Below, piece by piece: positions 16,624 to 25,576 of a stretch of DNA of 64,000 nt. The DNA is taken from contig NZ_SORX01000010.1 of assembly GCF_004405125.1 (NCBI RefSeq), positions 28,732 to 92,731 on the forward strand. Direction: 5' to 3'. A model generated the notes under the pieces. It made no database searches. It was not told where the DNA came from and was given only the letters and a program-made list of their open reading frames with translations. The stretch comes from Jeotgalibacillus salarius. GTDB lineage: Bacteria > Bacillota > Bacilli > Bacillales > Jeotgalibacillaceae. The position numbers and the translations under genes are program-made. Every line of letters begins with the position of its first letter. Position 1 is the stretch's first letter.

Positions 16624-17505
16624 ATGAACATAAAAATCATTTCACCAAAAGATATAAAAGAAGTTTCTATTTATCTTGAAAAAATGAATACAAAAAATAG
16701 AAGCCATATAGGATTTTGCGGAGAGCATCATGAAGAAATATACGATTCTTTAATGAATGATTTTTCTGATTTAGCATTAGAAGATTCGTTTTTAGTTGCA
16801 TATGATCAATCTGATATCGTTGGTGCGATTGGATTGGATGTAGATTTGGACGGGGGATACGCGGATATATGGGGACCGTTTGTCACGGATGAAAATCTGG
16901 ATGTTGCACAAGCATTATGGAATAAAATTCTTCTTACGATACCTCAACAGATTAAGTCCTGCTCCTTTTTTATCAATCAAGATAACTCATTTGCCAAAGA
17001 ATTTGCAATGCAAAATCACGCTCAATACTCAGGCGCAGATCAGGTTCTGAATATAGCAAGAAGTACATTTACTGATGAATCCATCAGTTCTTCAAAAGCA
17101 ATAGACGAAGCGTTCTATGATTCATTCGCTGCTTTACATAATGAGGTTTTTCCAAAAACCTATTACAATGCTGATTCTATACTAAATAGACTGAATAGAA
17201 ATCATCATCTAATGGTGATAAAAGGAAATGAGTCAGAAATTAAAGGTTATGTATACATAGAAGCGAACCCTGAACATAAAGAAGGAAACATTGAGTATAT
17301 TGCCGTTTCAACGGAATTTAGAGGTCAAGGAGTTGGGAAAGTACTTTTAACCGATGCTTTGAAGAAGCTCTTCTCGTACCCAAGTATTGATGAAATCACG
17401 ATATGTGTATCAGGTGAAAATACAGCGGCAGTCAATTTATACAAATCTGTGGGGTTTAAAGAAAAGTATGTTTTGGATGGTTATGATCTAGTGGTAAACG
17501 ATTAA
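16624..17505 (+). CDS. Tandem GNAT acetyltransferase
   Basis: The 293-residue protein has a degenerate N-terminal GNAT half (about 1-140) and a complete C-terminal GNAT domain with acetyl-CoA loop RGQGVGKVLL and the NTAAVNLYKSVGF motif. Such double-GNAT proteins use only the C-terminal site. The substrate is unknown. GAGGAG precedes the ATG. Confidence 0.85.
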   Translation: MNIKIISPKDIKEVSIYLEKMNTKNRSHIGFCGEHHEEIYDSLMNDFSDLALEDSFLVAYDQSDIVGAIGLDVDLDGGYADIWGPFVTDENLDVAQALWNKILLTIPQQIKSCSFFINQDNSFAKEFAMQNHAQYSGADQVLNIARSTFTDESISSSKAIDEAFYDSFAALHNEVFPKTYYNADSILNRLNRNHHLMVIKGNESEIKGYVYIEANPEHKEGNIEYIAVSTEFRGQGVGKVLLTDALKKLFSYPSIDEITICVSGENTAAVNLYKSVGFKEKYVLDGYDLVVND

Positions 17506-17625
17506 TTACATGATGATTCCTATGTTTCTATCTCAGAGGCATTTGATCATATCAAAACTAAACTTTAACAAAGCCTGTACGGTAAAAAATATGAAATTCG
17601 AACTTTGAGTTAATGGGAGGGTATT

Positions 17626-17781
17626 ATGTCTTTAAATGCTATTTTATTTGCACTTGTAGCAGGAGTTTTAACATTTATTCTGATGAACAGTGTGGATCCG
17701 GTAAACCCGATTTTAATAACAAATATATTACTGGGGCTAATAGTTGGACTGCTGATAGATAAAAAGAAATCTGACCGTTAA
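17626..17781 (+). CDS. Small two-helix membrane protein, 51 aa
   Basis: GGGAGG lies 6 bases before the ATG. The product has hydrophobic helices at about 4-20 and 28-44, a turn with NSVDPVNP, and a KKKSDR tail. No family was recognised. It is followed 15 bases later by the best copy of the palindromic repeat. Confidence 0.6.
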   Translation: MSLNAILFALVAGVLTFILMNSVDPVNPILITNILLGLIVGLLIDKKKSDR

Positions 17782-17795
17782 AAAATCACGATTAA

Positions 17796-17879
17796 CCCTG
17801 TGTTGAACACAAATCCCACACAACCTTACTTGTTTAGATCATCTGAATGAGTTGTGTGGGATTTGCTTCTGGCACAGGG
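17796..17879 (+). repeat. Palindromic 3'-end repeat, best-preserved copy (reference)
   Basis: Two 29-bp arms (17796-17824 and 17851-17879) match at 23 of 29 positions: CCCTGTG at the tips and AAATCCCACACAAC at the inner end. The 26-bp loop includes TTACTTGTTTAGATCATC. It lies between a + strand stop and the convergent ABC permease gene, and could fold as a large mRNA hairpin. Confidence 0.85.
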
Positions 17880-17887
17880 TCATTTAC

Positions 17888-19516
17888 TCATGTGTCAAAT
17901 CGGATCTTTCTGAACCCAAGTGTCCACACAATCAGGATAGCGATCAACAGAATAACGGCATAAATCTCAAGACCAAATGCCCAATTATTGAACAGGACGT
18001 GGATCAGGCAGAAGCCTCCGATCACCAGCATCATAACAAATGCCTTGATGCCTTCCTGATGCTGCGCAACTGAAAAAGGCTGGCTGAACGGCAGGCTTTT
18101 TCCGTTTAGTGCGAGTGTGCAGATCGCAGCATAAAGAATGGCAGTCGCAATGATCACGACAAGGTCCAGCCAGATTCTCCCGGAGAAAATCCAGATGAAA
18201 ACAGGTGTTAAAATCAGCATAGCCGGCAGATAGAACATCACCAGTACACTTTTCGTTAATCCTCTGTCAATTAACATGCGGTCTTTTAAAGGCATTGCCG
18301 CATAAATCCAGGACCCTTTATATGCCCCTGAGTATTTCACCATCGAAATAACCGTCGGAATCACAAGCAGGGTAAAATAAAACAAATAATAGGAGCTGCC
18401 CTCTCTAAGCGCTTCAAAAGATCCATTTTCACTTGTCGTAAACATAAACAGAAACGGAATCACAAATGTAAAGCCCACCTGAGGGTATACCTTCAGCTTG
18501 AATTCACGTTCATTCTTCATCATTGCAAAAGAGAAGTTCATAAAATTTCGCTCCTCTTGATTAGGTGCTATGAAGCGAAGAAAGATCTGCTTCAAACGGT
18601 TTGTCCGCTTTTCTTTCCCTTGTTCAACCGTAGAGAGTTTATGCAGAGAGGATTCGAAGGCCGGAATCATTTTGACATAAAGAATCATGGCAATCACAGG
18701 GACAATCACAGCTAATGCCGCCAGCAGGAGGACAAATAAACTCCGCTCACCAGTCAAAAGCGCTTCGTGCAGTGCACCAAACCAGACAGGCGGGGTGAAA
18801 AGCTGCCACCAGGACGGGGTAAAGGTCACGTCGAGGCTTGTAAATTGAAAAGAGCGCGCGACTAGCTGGTAACCAAGAATGATGCCAAGTGTTAAAGCAA
18901 TTTGCATGAAATTAATCACATTTTTTAACTTTTCCCCATCGAAAAATTGCAGAATGGCAAAGTAAACGAGTGCGGTCATCATTAGAATGAGAAAATTCAG
19001 CAGGATCAGTTCTGCAAGAAATAGCAGGAAAAATCCGAAACCATTCACATAGAGTGAGACAAATAATGGAATGCCTGTCGTCGCAATCGTTAACAAAGAC
19101 ATATAAAGTGTAATATGAAGCATTTTGGCCGTGCTGATCGTACGTTGATCCACCGGCTTTGTCATCATCATATTGCGGTCTCTGACATCAAGCAGAACAG
19201 ATGAAAAATCAGAGACCATTGAGGTCATTAAAATAAACATCAGAATGCCGAAAATAATGCTCAGCTGAAAGAAATAGTCATCAATAAACAAAAACGGAAT
19301 CACCGCAAGTCCATATAGCGCATAGATCCACAGCGAGCGGATAAAGTAGTTTTTTCCTTCCTTCACCTTCGACTGCGCAAAGACCGTGGGCACTCTTCTT
19401 GTATCCATCGTCAGTTTCATGCCGAGAATCAGCCGGAGCATCGGATAATCGATACCCGCGCGTCTGAACAAAGGAGCGAAACGATCAAGCAGTCTCAGCG
19501 TGGCGAAATTGTTCAT
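17888..19516 (-). CDS. ABC exporter permease (YthQ-like)
   Basis: The 542-residue polytopic protein has about twelve helices and a long charged loop (KLSTVEQGKEKRTNRLKQIF). Size and partner resemble Bacillus YthQ of the YthPQ exporter. It overlaps the ATPase gene by four bases (ATGA), so the two are coupled. The substrate is unknown. Confidence 0.75.
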   Translation of the reverse strand: MNNFATLRLLDRFAPLFRRAGIDYPMLRLILGMKLTMDTRRVPTVFAQSKVKEGKNYFIRSLWIYALYGLAVIPFLFIDDYFFQLSIIFGILMFILMTSMVSDFSSVLLDVRDRNMMMTKPVDQRTISTAKMLHITLYMSLLTIATTGIPLFVSLYVNGFGFFLLFLAELILLNFLILMMTALVYFAILQFFDGEKLKNVINFMQIALTLGIILGYQLVARSFQFTSLDVTFTPSWWQLFTPPVWFGALHEALLTGERSLFVLLLAALAVIVPVIAMILYVKMIPAFESSLHKLSTVEQGKEKRTNRLKQIFLRFIAPNQEERNFMNFSFAMMKNEREFKLKVYPQVGFTFVIPFLFMFTTSENGSFEALREGSSYYLFYFTLLVIPTVISMVKYSGAYKGSWIYAAMPLKDRMLIDRGLTKSVLVMFYLPAMLILTPVFIWIFSGRIWLDLVVIIATAILYAAICTLALNGKSLPFSQPFSVAQHQEGIKAFVMMLVIGGFCLIHVLFNNWAFGLEIYAVILLIAILIVWTLGFRKIRFDT

Positions 19517-20301
19517 GCCGGTTCCTCCTGAACGATGGCAACGAAATCCTCTGCAATTTCCTTATGCTGACTAAAGCCGGTAAGACTATTGAATATATCC
19601 TGAAGGGACCCTTTCTGATTCTGCTCCTTCAGCTCATCAAAGGTCCCGTCAGCGGCAATATGACCACCTGAAATCAACACAATCCGGTTGCTGATCTTTT
19701 CGACAATGTCCATGATATGAGAAGAGTAAAAAATCGTTTTTCCCTGTGCTGACAGTTGGGCCAGAATCTCCCTCACGATCAGCATACTGTTCGCATCCAG
19801 TCCGCTCAGTGGTTCATCGAGAAATAAGACATTCGGATTGTGCAGCAGGCTTGATATAATGAGCACCTTTTGCCGCATTCCTTTAGAAAAAGAGGACAAT
19901 CTCGCATGCATGGCGTGATCAATCTCAAACTTCATCATCAACCGATGCGCTTTCACACGGGCTGATCCCTCTTCAAGTCCATAAAGTCCTGCAATAAATG
20001 CGAGGTATTCCTGAGCAGTCAGTGAATCATAGAGTTCCGCATTTTCCGGGACGTATCCAATCCTTCTTTTATATGTATGATCCTGATTTTTCAGGTTTTC
20101 TCCGAAGATAAAAATATTGCCCTCGTATCCATCCACAAGACCGAGCATCATTTTTACCGTCGTACTTTTCCCTGCGCCGTTCGGTCCGATATATCCGATA
20201 ATATCCCCTTCATATACGGAGAGGTCAATATCCTCCAAAACGAGCTTATCTCCAAATCTTTTCGTTACATGTTCGAGCCGGATGACTTCCTGACGCTCCA
20301 T
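19513..20301 (-). CDS. ABC transporter ATP-binding protein (YthP-like)
   Basis: ATG 20301 fits GGGAG with 7 bases spacing. The 262-residue protein has Walker A GPNGAGKST, signature LSSFSKGMRQKV (Ser in place of the first Gly position, as in export-type subunits) and Walker B VLFLDEPLSGLD, then the H-loop SSHIMD. It energises the adjacent permease. The 245-base gap upstream has no convincing gene. Confidence 0.92.
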   Translation of the reverse strand: MERQEVIRLEHVTKRFGDKLVLEDIDLSVYEGDIIGYIGPNGAGKSTTVKMMLGLVDGYEGNIFIFGENLKNQDHTYKRRIGYVPENAELYDSLTAQEYLAFIAGLYGLEEGSARVKAHRLMMKFEIDHAMHARLSSFSKGMRQKVLIISSLLHNPNVLFLDEPLSGLDANSMLIVREILAQLSAQGKTIFYSSHIMDIVEKISNRIVLISGGHIAADGTFDELKEQNQKGSLQDIFNSLTGFSQHKEIAEDFVAIVQEEPA

Positions 20302-20501
20302 CAAAAAACTCCCTTCTATTCTTTATTCCAGTACCTTCTGACGACTGTACGATCGACACCGCTTGCTTGAATGGGATTGGCAGAGTCGATATTGTCATCA
20401 TTACAGGTGGCAAGAAATTCCTTTATATCTATAATACGTCCTTCTACTAACGATTGTTTCAAAATTCTATAACATAATGTTAAATATAAACCTGAATAAA
20501 T

Positions 20502-20534
20502 AAAACGCTGAAGCAAAATCTGCTCCAGCGTTTT
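20502..20534 (-). terminator. Terminator of the flavin monooxygenase gene
   Basis: Stem AAAACGCTG with CAGCGTTTT, plus an inner AGCA/TGCT pair, followed by a T-rich tract on the minus strand. Confidence 0.75.
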
Positions 20535-20546
20535 ATTCGCATTGCT

Positions 20547-21539
20547 TTACAATAACTCTTTTGCAAGCAATCTATAAACATTCAATCGTGCTTCCTGGGA
20601 ATGGGGGATGCTGACGATCATGGCTTCATCAAAACCGTACTTTTCCTGCTCTGCTTTCAGTTTGTCGGCCACATCTTTGGCTGCACCGACGATATGAAGC
20701 GGACGGCGATGCTGGATCTTGATTTTATCCATTTCTGTCAGTGGGTAGTCTTTTGCCTCCTCCGGCGTGAGCGGCTGAGCGATTTTACCCTGAGAAAGCC
20801 ATAGACCGGCAATGTCCTGCGGCAGTGCTTCGTATTCTGCTTCTTCTTTCGTTTCCGCTGCTGTGACCATATAGCACACATTGATCTCAGGCTTTTCCAT
20901 CAGTGCTGAAGGCCTGAAGTGGTATCGATAAGCTTCGAGGATTTCTGTGCTCAACTGGCCATTAAAGAACTGTGCAAATGAATACCCGGCACCCAACTTC
21001 GCTGTTTCCACCGCGCTATTTCCGCTTGATCCGAGCATCCAGGCTTCCGGTAATGTGACATGACCAGGTACTGCAGGCGTTGAGCCATGTAATTTGCCTT
21101 CAGGGACCTCATCATTGATCAGCTGCATGGCAATTTTAAACTTTTCATACATGTTATCGAGTAAAGGTCTTCGTCCCTCTGATAGTGCATACATGGCACC
21201 GCTGTCACCACCAGGTGCTCTGCCGACGCCGAAGTCGATTCTGCCGGGTGAAAATGCACTCAGTGTCTTGAAGACTTCAGCCAGTTTTAATGGTGAGTAA
21301 TGCATCATCATCACGCCGCCGGTGCCAATTCTGATATTTTCTGTTTTTGATGCAAGTCTTGCTGCAGTGATTTCAGGTGCAGAGCTGACGTGAGATTCTA
21401 ATCCGTGGTGTTCTGCCATCCACATGCGATGGTAGCCGAGTTCATCAGCCAATATGGCCAGCTCCTCGGATTTTCTGAGTGCATCAACTGCTGTATTGCC
21501 CTTCGTCACAGGCGCTTGATCAAGTACACTTAATTTCAT
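20547..21539 (-). CDS. LLM-class flavin-dependent oxidoreductase
   Basis: The 330-residue TIM-barrel protein has the bacterial-luciferase-like pattern: MKLSVLDQAP start, WMAEHHG, IRIGTGGVMM, and GRIDFGVGRAPGGD. This group 1 branch uses FMNH2 on unknown substrates. ATG 21539 is chosen because GAGAGAAGG lies 9 bases upstream; the ATG at 21548 abuts that site. Divergent from the TetR gene, with 240 bases between. Confidence 0.9.
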   Translation of the reverse strand: MKLSVLDQAPVTKGNTAVDALRKSEELAILADELGYHRMWMAEHHGLESHVSSAPEITAARLASKTENIRIGTGGVMMMHYSPLKLAEVFKTLSAFSPGRIDFGVGRAPGGDSGAMYALSEGRRPLLDNMYEKFKIAMQLINDEVPEGKLHGSTPAVPGHVTLPEAWMLGSSGNSAVETAKLGAGYSFAQFFNGQLSTEILEAYRYHFRPSALMEKPEINVCYMVTAAETKEEAEYEALPQDIAGLWLSQGKIAQPLTPEEAKDYPLTEMDKIKIQHRRPLHIVGAAKDVADKLKAEQEKYGFDEAMIVSIPHSQEARLNVYRLLAKELL

Positions 21540-21744
21540 TGGAAACATCCTTCTCTCTATTAAATGATCTTAGGTTTAAAAGTAATCTCGGTAGCATCTG
21601 AATACGTCTGATAATAAACAGGAGGAACTCAGCCTCTCTGATGTTATATTTGAGGTGAACTATAGCAGTAACGAATCATTCTTTCAATCTGAACGACTTC
21701 CAATCAAAAGGGATGGCTTGCTCTTCATCATTTTTTATGTTAAT

Positions 21745-21770
21745 TTTATAATGATCATTCTATCTAAGGT
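21745..21770 (+). promoter_or_regulatory. tetR promoter -10 with operator
   Basis: TATAAT at 21747 overlaps ATAATGATCATTCTATCT. The same 18-base word, with one change, lies over the MFS promoter at 22357. The AATGATCATT core is a perfect palindrome, consistent with autorepression. Confidence 0.6.
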
Positions 21771-21778
21771 TGGTGTGT

Positions 21779-22309
21779 ATGAGTAAGAAAAAGCAGGATT
21801 TGTTGGAATGTGCAGATGCATTGTTTTATGAGAATGGATTTCACGGAGTTGGGCTTAAGCGAGTAGTAAGTGAGGCTGGCGTTGCTTTGATGACGTTGTA
21901 TAATCACTTCGATTCGAAAGAAGATTTAATTTTAGAAGTGCTGTCTGCCCGTGAAAAGCGTTATTTTTCATTTTTAAATCCAGCTGTAGAAGAGGGAAAT
22001 ACGAATGATAAAACATCTTTTGCGCTTGGGTTGGGTCAATCACATATTAAGTGGCTTGGTACTGAATCAACGAATGGATGTATGTTTTTAAGAGCAAAGG
22101 AGGAGTATGCTTTTGAAAATGAAGAAATAGTTAATCAGGCGATTGGACATAAAAAGTCAATTATTTCATTCTTGCAGAAGCATGGTTTCGCTCAAAAGGA
22201 GGCCACCCAGTTAGCTTTGCTGTTTGAGGGAGCTACGTCATTTGCGGAAGTAGTCGGTTTGGAAGCGGCGGCAGATGAGCTTTACAATCTAATAAAAAAA
22301 GCTTTTTAA
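21779..22309 (+). CDS. TetR family repressor
   Basis: The 176-residue protein has an N-terminal HTH (DLLECADALFYENGFHGVGLKRVVSEAGVALMTLYNHFDSKEDLI) and a ligand-binding helical C-terminus. It sits next to an MFS gene with a matching operator, so it probably represses both. The ATG follows a weak AAGGTTGG site within the operator region. The inducer is unknown. Confidence 0.9.
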   Translation: MSKKKQDLLECADALFYENGFHGVGLKRVVSEAGVALMTLYNHFDSKEDLILEVLSAREKRYFSFLNPAVEEGNTNDKTSFALGLGQSHIKWLGTESTNGCMFLRAKEEYAFENEEIVNQAIGHKKSIISFLQKHGFAQKEATQLALLFEGATSFAEVVGLEAAADELYNLIKKAF

Positions 22310-22310
22310 G

Positions 22311-22346
22311 AGTAAGCTGAATTCATATCAGCTTACTTTCATTTTT
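22311..22346 (+). terminator. Terminator of tetR, right arm shared with MFS -35 box
   Basis: Stem AGTAAGCTGA with TCAGCTTACT is followed by TTCATTTTT. The right arm contains the TTACTT used as the -35 element of the next promoter. Confidence 0.75.
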
Positions 22347-22376
22347 GCTTAAAAATATAATGATCGTTCTATCTAA
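22333..22376 (+). promoter_or_regulatory. MFS promoter with TetR operator
   Basis: TTACTT (22333-22338), a 17-bp spacer and TATAAT (22356-22361) form a good promoter. The operator word ATAATGATCGTTCTATCT covers the -10 box and start site. Confidence 0.65.
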
Positions 22377-22395
22377 AAAGGAGTGAATTTTAATT

Positions 22396-23598
22396 ATGTG
22401 GAAATTTGTATTACCTGGTTTAGCAATGATTGGCGTCACTTTTGCGTTTGCCCGATTCAGCTTTGGGCTGTTTCTGCCTGATATATCTAAGACGTTAGGT
22501 CTTTCGGAGAATAATGCAGGTTTTATTGGCTCAACAGCCTATGCTTCTTATACGTTAGCTTTAATCACTTCCTCCTATTTCATTCAGAAATGGGGTCAAG
22601 TACGCGTTATACAATTCGCTGGATGGAGTGCAATATTGGGCTTGTCGGGAATAGCGTTTTCCCCCAATTTTCCTATTCTGGCGTTGAGTACGTTTATTGC
22701 AGGACTTGGCAGCGGGTGGGCTTCACCGGCATATGCTCAAGTTGCAGGAAACTCCTTAAAGGATAAAGACAAAGACAGAGGGAACACATGGATGAATAGC
22801 GGAACAAGCTTTGGTCTGATTGTTTCTGGACCGATCGCTCTTTTCTTTACAGAGCACTGGAGATTTTCATTTATTCTTTTCGCAGTGATTGCTTTCGTTG
22901 TGACTATTTGGAATACAAGAAAGATACCGTCCAAGTCTTCTCAAACTGACGGGATAGAGCAGCCAAAGTGGATTCCTTCTATAAAGAAAGCGAAGTTCCT
23001 GCTTTTAGCATCATTTATTACAGGAATCAGTTCTTCAATATTCTGGACATTTTCAAGAAGCTATCTAACTGATGTTCATACAATGAGTGATGTTGAAAGT
23101 GTGGTTTTTTGGATTTTGATGGGGGCTGCAGGAATGGGTGGAGCAGCTGCAGGAGGTTTTATCAATAAATTTGGTCTTGGTTTATCCTATCGCCTGACGG
23201 TTACGTTTATGATGATTGCTCTTGCAATTATTACGATACCAACTGGTGTTGCCATTTACGGTTCTGCTATCTTTTTTGGGATCACATATATCTTTATGAC
23301 AGGGATATTTATCGTTTGGGCAACGCGGATCTTCACGAACTTCCCGTCAATGGGCGTTGGTCTCTCGTTCTTATTTCTAGGGGCAGGTCAATCGATCGGT
23401 TCATTTGTAGCAGGCGTAACCATCGATGGCATCTCTTATCCCTTCAGCTTTATCTTATTCGCTGTAATCGGCCTGGTAGGACTACTCGTTCCTACCAGGA
23501 TCAGTAAGGAAGTGAGCGAATTGGATATAAACGATAAGAAATTCTCTCCAGTCCATAACTTTCAGGACAGACAGAGAGAAGGCACAATGAAGTTTTGA
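22396..23598 (+). CDS. MFS transporter (YbfB/YjiJ-like)
   Basis: The 400-residue protein has twelve helices, opening with GLAMIGVTFAFARFSFGLFLPDI, and a central loop near 180-200. Fold and length fit drug/metabolite efflux or uptake carriers of the YbfB group. It is the likely target of the adjacent TetR, which suggests inducible export. AAAGGAGTG precedes the ATG. Confidence 0.85.
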   Translation: MWKFVLPGLAMIGVTFAFARFSFGLFLPDISKTLGLSENNAGFIGSTAYASYTLALITSSYFIQKWGQVRVIQFAGWSAILGLSGIAFSPNFPILALSTFIAGLGSGWASPAYAQVAGNSLKDKDKDRGNTWMNSGTSFGLIVSGPIALFFTEHWRFSFILFAVIAFVVTIWNTRKIPSKSSQTDGIEQPKWIPSIKKAKFLLLASFITGISSSIFWTFSRSYLTDVHTMSDVESVVFWILMGAAGMGGAAAGGFINKFGLGLSYRLTVTFMMIALAIITIPTGVAIYGSAIFFGITYIFMTGIFIVWATRIFTNFPSMGVGLSFLFLGAGQSIGSFVAGVTIDGISYPFSFILFAVIGLVGLLVPTRISKEVSELDINDKKFSPVHNFQDRQREGTMKF

Positions 23599-23704
23599 AT
23601 GACTAGGAGCTGCTTCCCTGAGAGCAGTGTTTTTCATCAATGCCCAGTCTTGAATATGATTCTGGATAGGGATTTTCAAACGCTGACATCACACTAAATA
23701 AATT

Positions 23705-23760
23705 ACAGGGACGTAAAGTTGCAAGCCAATCAAGAAATGGCCCGGCATTTACGTCCCTGT
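23705..23760. terminator. Bidirectional terminator hairpin
   Basis: A perfect 13-bp stem (ACAGGGACGTAAA with TTTACGTCCCTGT) lies between the convergent MFS and ABC-F genes. Its GGCATTTACGTCCC arm resembles the one at 2338-2407. Confidence 0.75.
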
Positions 23761-23764
23761 TTAA

Positions 23765-25216
23765 TTACTTCAATTCAATAATCCTCGTCGCCACATGCTC
23801 CACAAAAACATGATCATGCTCTACAAACAACAAGGTAGGCTGGTAATCACCAATCATTTTTTCAATCTGCTTCTGGTTATAGACGTCAAGATAATTAAGC
23901 GGCTCGTCCCACACGTAGCATTCCGCTTCAGTGCCAAGTGATTTGGCGAGCTCGACTTTCTTCTTCTGGCCTTCACTCATTTCTTCGATTGATATATTGA
24001 AAACATCCCGAGTGAATCCAAGAATTCGAAGGTTGTTGAGAAACAAGGTGTAATCAATTCTATGTTTTTCGGAAAAGTCCTTCAGTGTGCCAGTGTGTGA
24101 AGCAGTCTGTGAGACGATGCTTTCTGTCAGACCTTGAGGAATCAGCATCTCTCCGCTGCTCGTCACATCCTTTGTGATGCCTTGCATGTAATTGAGCAGG
24201 GTGGTTTTACCGGAACCGTTTGGCCCGGTGATCGCGACCTGCTCGCCCTGAAGGAGTTCAAAGGTGATGGGCTCAAATAGTGGTTCATCACCATAGCTTA
24301 GAGTGAAATCCTTTACCCGCAGCACAGGATTTCTGTGGCTGCTGACACATTTGATCGTTAAGTCACTAATTTTCTCAATGTTTTTAAGCAGCTTTTTCTT
24401 TTCTTCGATTTTAGCGTTGGTACGCTGTTCGATTGCTTTACCGCGCTTCATCATCCGCTTGGCGATCGCATTTCCAAAAGGATCATTGCCGGACGGCTTC
24501 TCGCGCTGCTGACCCCAGTCAACTTTCTCTTTTGCAGATTGTTCAATTCGTGCGATCTCGGATTTTAATGACTTGTTCTGATCCAGCTCGAACTGATCCT
24601 GCCGTTCCTTTTGTTCTTCATACGTCGAAAAGTTTCCATGATAGATTGCCACCTGACTACGTTCAATAACGAGCGTATGATCAGTAACTGTATCTAAAAA
24701 ATGCCTGTCATGGCTGACAACGATATAGCCCTGCTTCTTGTACAGGTAATGGGCAAGTTGCACCCGGCCCTGCAGATCAAGGTGGTTGGTAGGCTCATCA
24801 AGTAGCGCAAACCGGCTTTCATCACAGAATAGGGCTGCGAGCATGACGCGTGTCTGTTCACCACCTGAAAGCTGGGAGAAAGGCTCCCAGACAATCTGTT
24901 TGTCCATACCAAGCAGCTGGCATTCCCGCTCAAGCTTCCACACTTCAAGCGGCATAACCTCATCAATCGCTGTGTAGACAGGGCTTTCAGGATTCTGAAT
25001 TGGAAGGGGGAAGTAGACAAACTCGAGATCTGTCACAATCTCTCCTTCATACTCCAGCTGACCCATCATGAGCCTGAGTAGTGTTGTTTTCCCGCGTCCG
25101 TTACGACCTGCAAGGCCGAGTCTCCACGTGTCATCAAGTGTGAATGACACGTCATCAATGAGGGGGTGGTCCAGTAAATCATAGCTAAAGTGTATATGTT
25201 TTAATTCAATCGGCAT
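23765..25216 (-). CDS. ABC-F ribosomal protection protein (Lsa/VmlR-like)
   Basis: The 483-residue soluble protein has two ABC domains without membrane segments: Walker A GRNGRGKTT and GPNGSGKTT, signatures LSGGEQTR and MSEGQKKK, Walker B FALLDEPTNHLD and CYVWDEPLNYLD. The linker (about 185-290) is long and basic. Such ABC-F proteins displace lincosamide, streptogramin A or pleuromutilin antibiotics from the ribosome. GGAGG lies 8 bases before the ATG. The leader carries an attenuator with a small peptide gene, which supports an antibiotic role. Confidence 0.88.
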   Translation of the reverse strand: MPIELKHIHFSYDLLDHPLIDDVSFTLDDTWRLGLAGRNGRGKTTLLRLMMGQLEYEGEIVTDLEFVYFPLPIQNPESPVYTAIDEVMPLEVWKLERECQLLGMDKQIVWEPFSQLSGGEQTRVMLAALFCDESRFALLDEPTNHLDLQGRVQLAHYLYKKQGYIVVSHDRHFLDTVTDHTLVIERSQVAIYHGNFSTYEEQKERQDQFELDQNKSLKSEIARIEQSAKEKVDWGQQREKPSGNDPFGNAIAKRMMKRGKAIEQRTNAKIEEKKKLLKNIEKISDLTIKCVSSHRNPVLRVKDFTLSYGDEPLFEPITFELLQGEQVAITGPNGSGKTTLLNYMQGITKDVTSSGEMLIPQGLTESIVSQTASHTGTLKDFSEKHRIDYTLFLNNLRILGFTRDVFNISIEEMSEGQKKKVELAKSLGTEAECYVWDEPLNYLDVYNQKQIEKMIGDYQPTLLFVEHDHVFVEHVATRIIELK

Positions 25217-25245
25217 ACATCAAACCTCCAGTATGGATGAGTTGA

Positions 25246-25385
25246 ATGTACACGCATTTTCTTCAAAAAAATCCTCCCGCAAGCATGCGGAAGGATAAGT
25301 GTGTATGCATCAATAAGCCTTTATCGTAAAGGGATAGATATGTGCAGACTGATCCTATTTTTTCGTAAAAATGCGTATACATTTT
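25246..25385 (-). promoter_or_regulatory. Attenuator leader of the ABC-F gene
   Basis: On the minus strand a terminator (ATCCTTCCGC with GCGGGAGGAT, then seven Ts, 25265-25296) lies about 50 bases before the ABC-F start. An upstream AATGTATACGCATTTT (25370-25385) can pair with AAAATGCGTGTACATT (25246-25261), which flanks the terminator. A 15-codon leader peptide covers the hairpin. This is the layout of ribosome-mediated antibiotic attenuation. Confidence 0.65.
25263..25310 (-). CDS. Leader peptide MHTHLSFRMLAGGFF
   Basis: A 15-codon frame starts with ATG after AAAGG (8 bases spacing) and ends in TGA directly after the terminator T-run. A stalled or slow ribosome here would melt the hairpin. 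Inferred from position; no protein family. Confidence 0.5.
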   Translation of the reverse strand: MHTHLSFRMLAGGFF

Positions 25386-25576
25386 GACGTGTAAAATAGA
25401 ACTAGTTGATCATCTGCCATCCATCATCCCTTCTTGTGAGTTAGGTTTAGTATAAGGGAAGATGACAGTATAATCAATTCGATTTCCATTTAACCCCTCA
25501 AATGAAAAAGTATTTCAGTTATAATAGTAAGAATAGTATGACATAAGTTGGAGCTGAATTCGAAAAGGGGATTATT

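Noticed and set aside
20316..20516. 66-codon minus-strand frame between the ABC and flavin monooxygenase genes
   Set aside because: Its first part overlaps the terminator and it has no ribosome site; a TTG start inside also lacks one.
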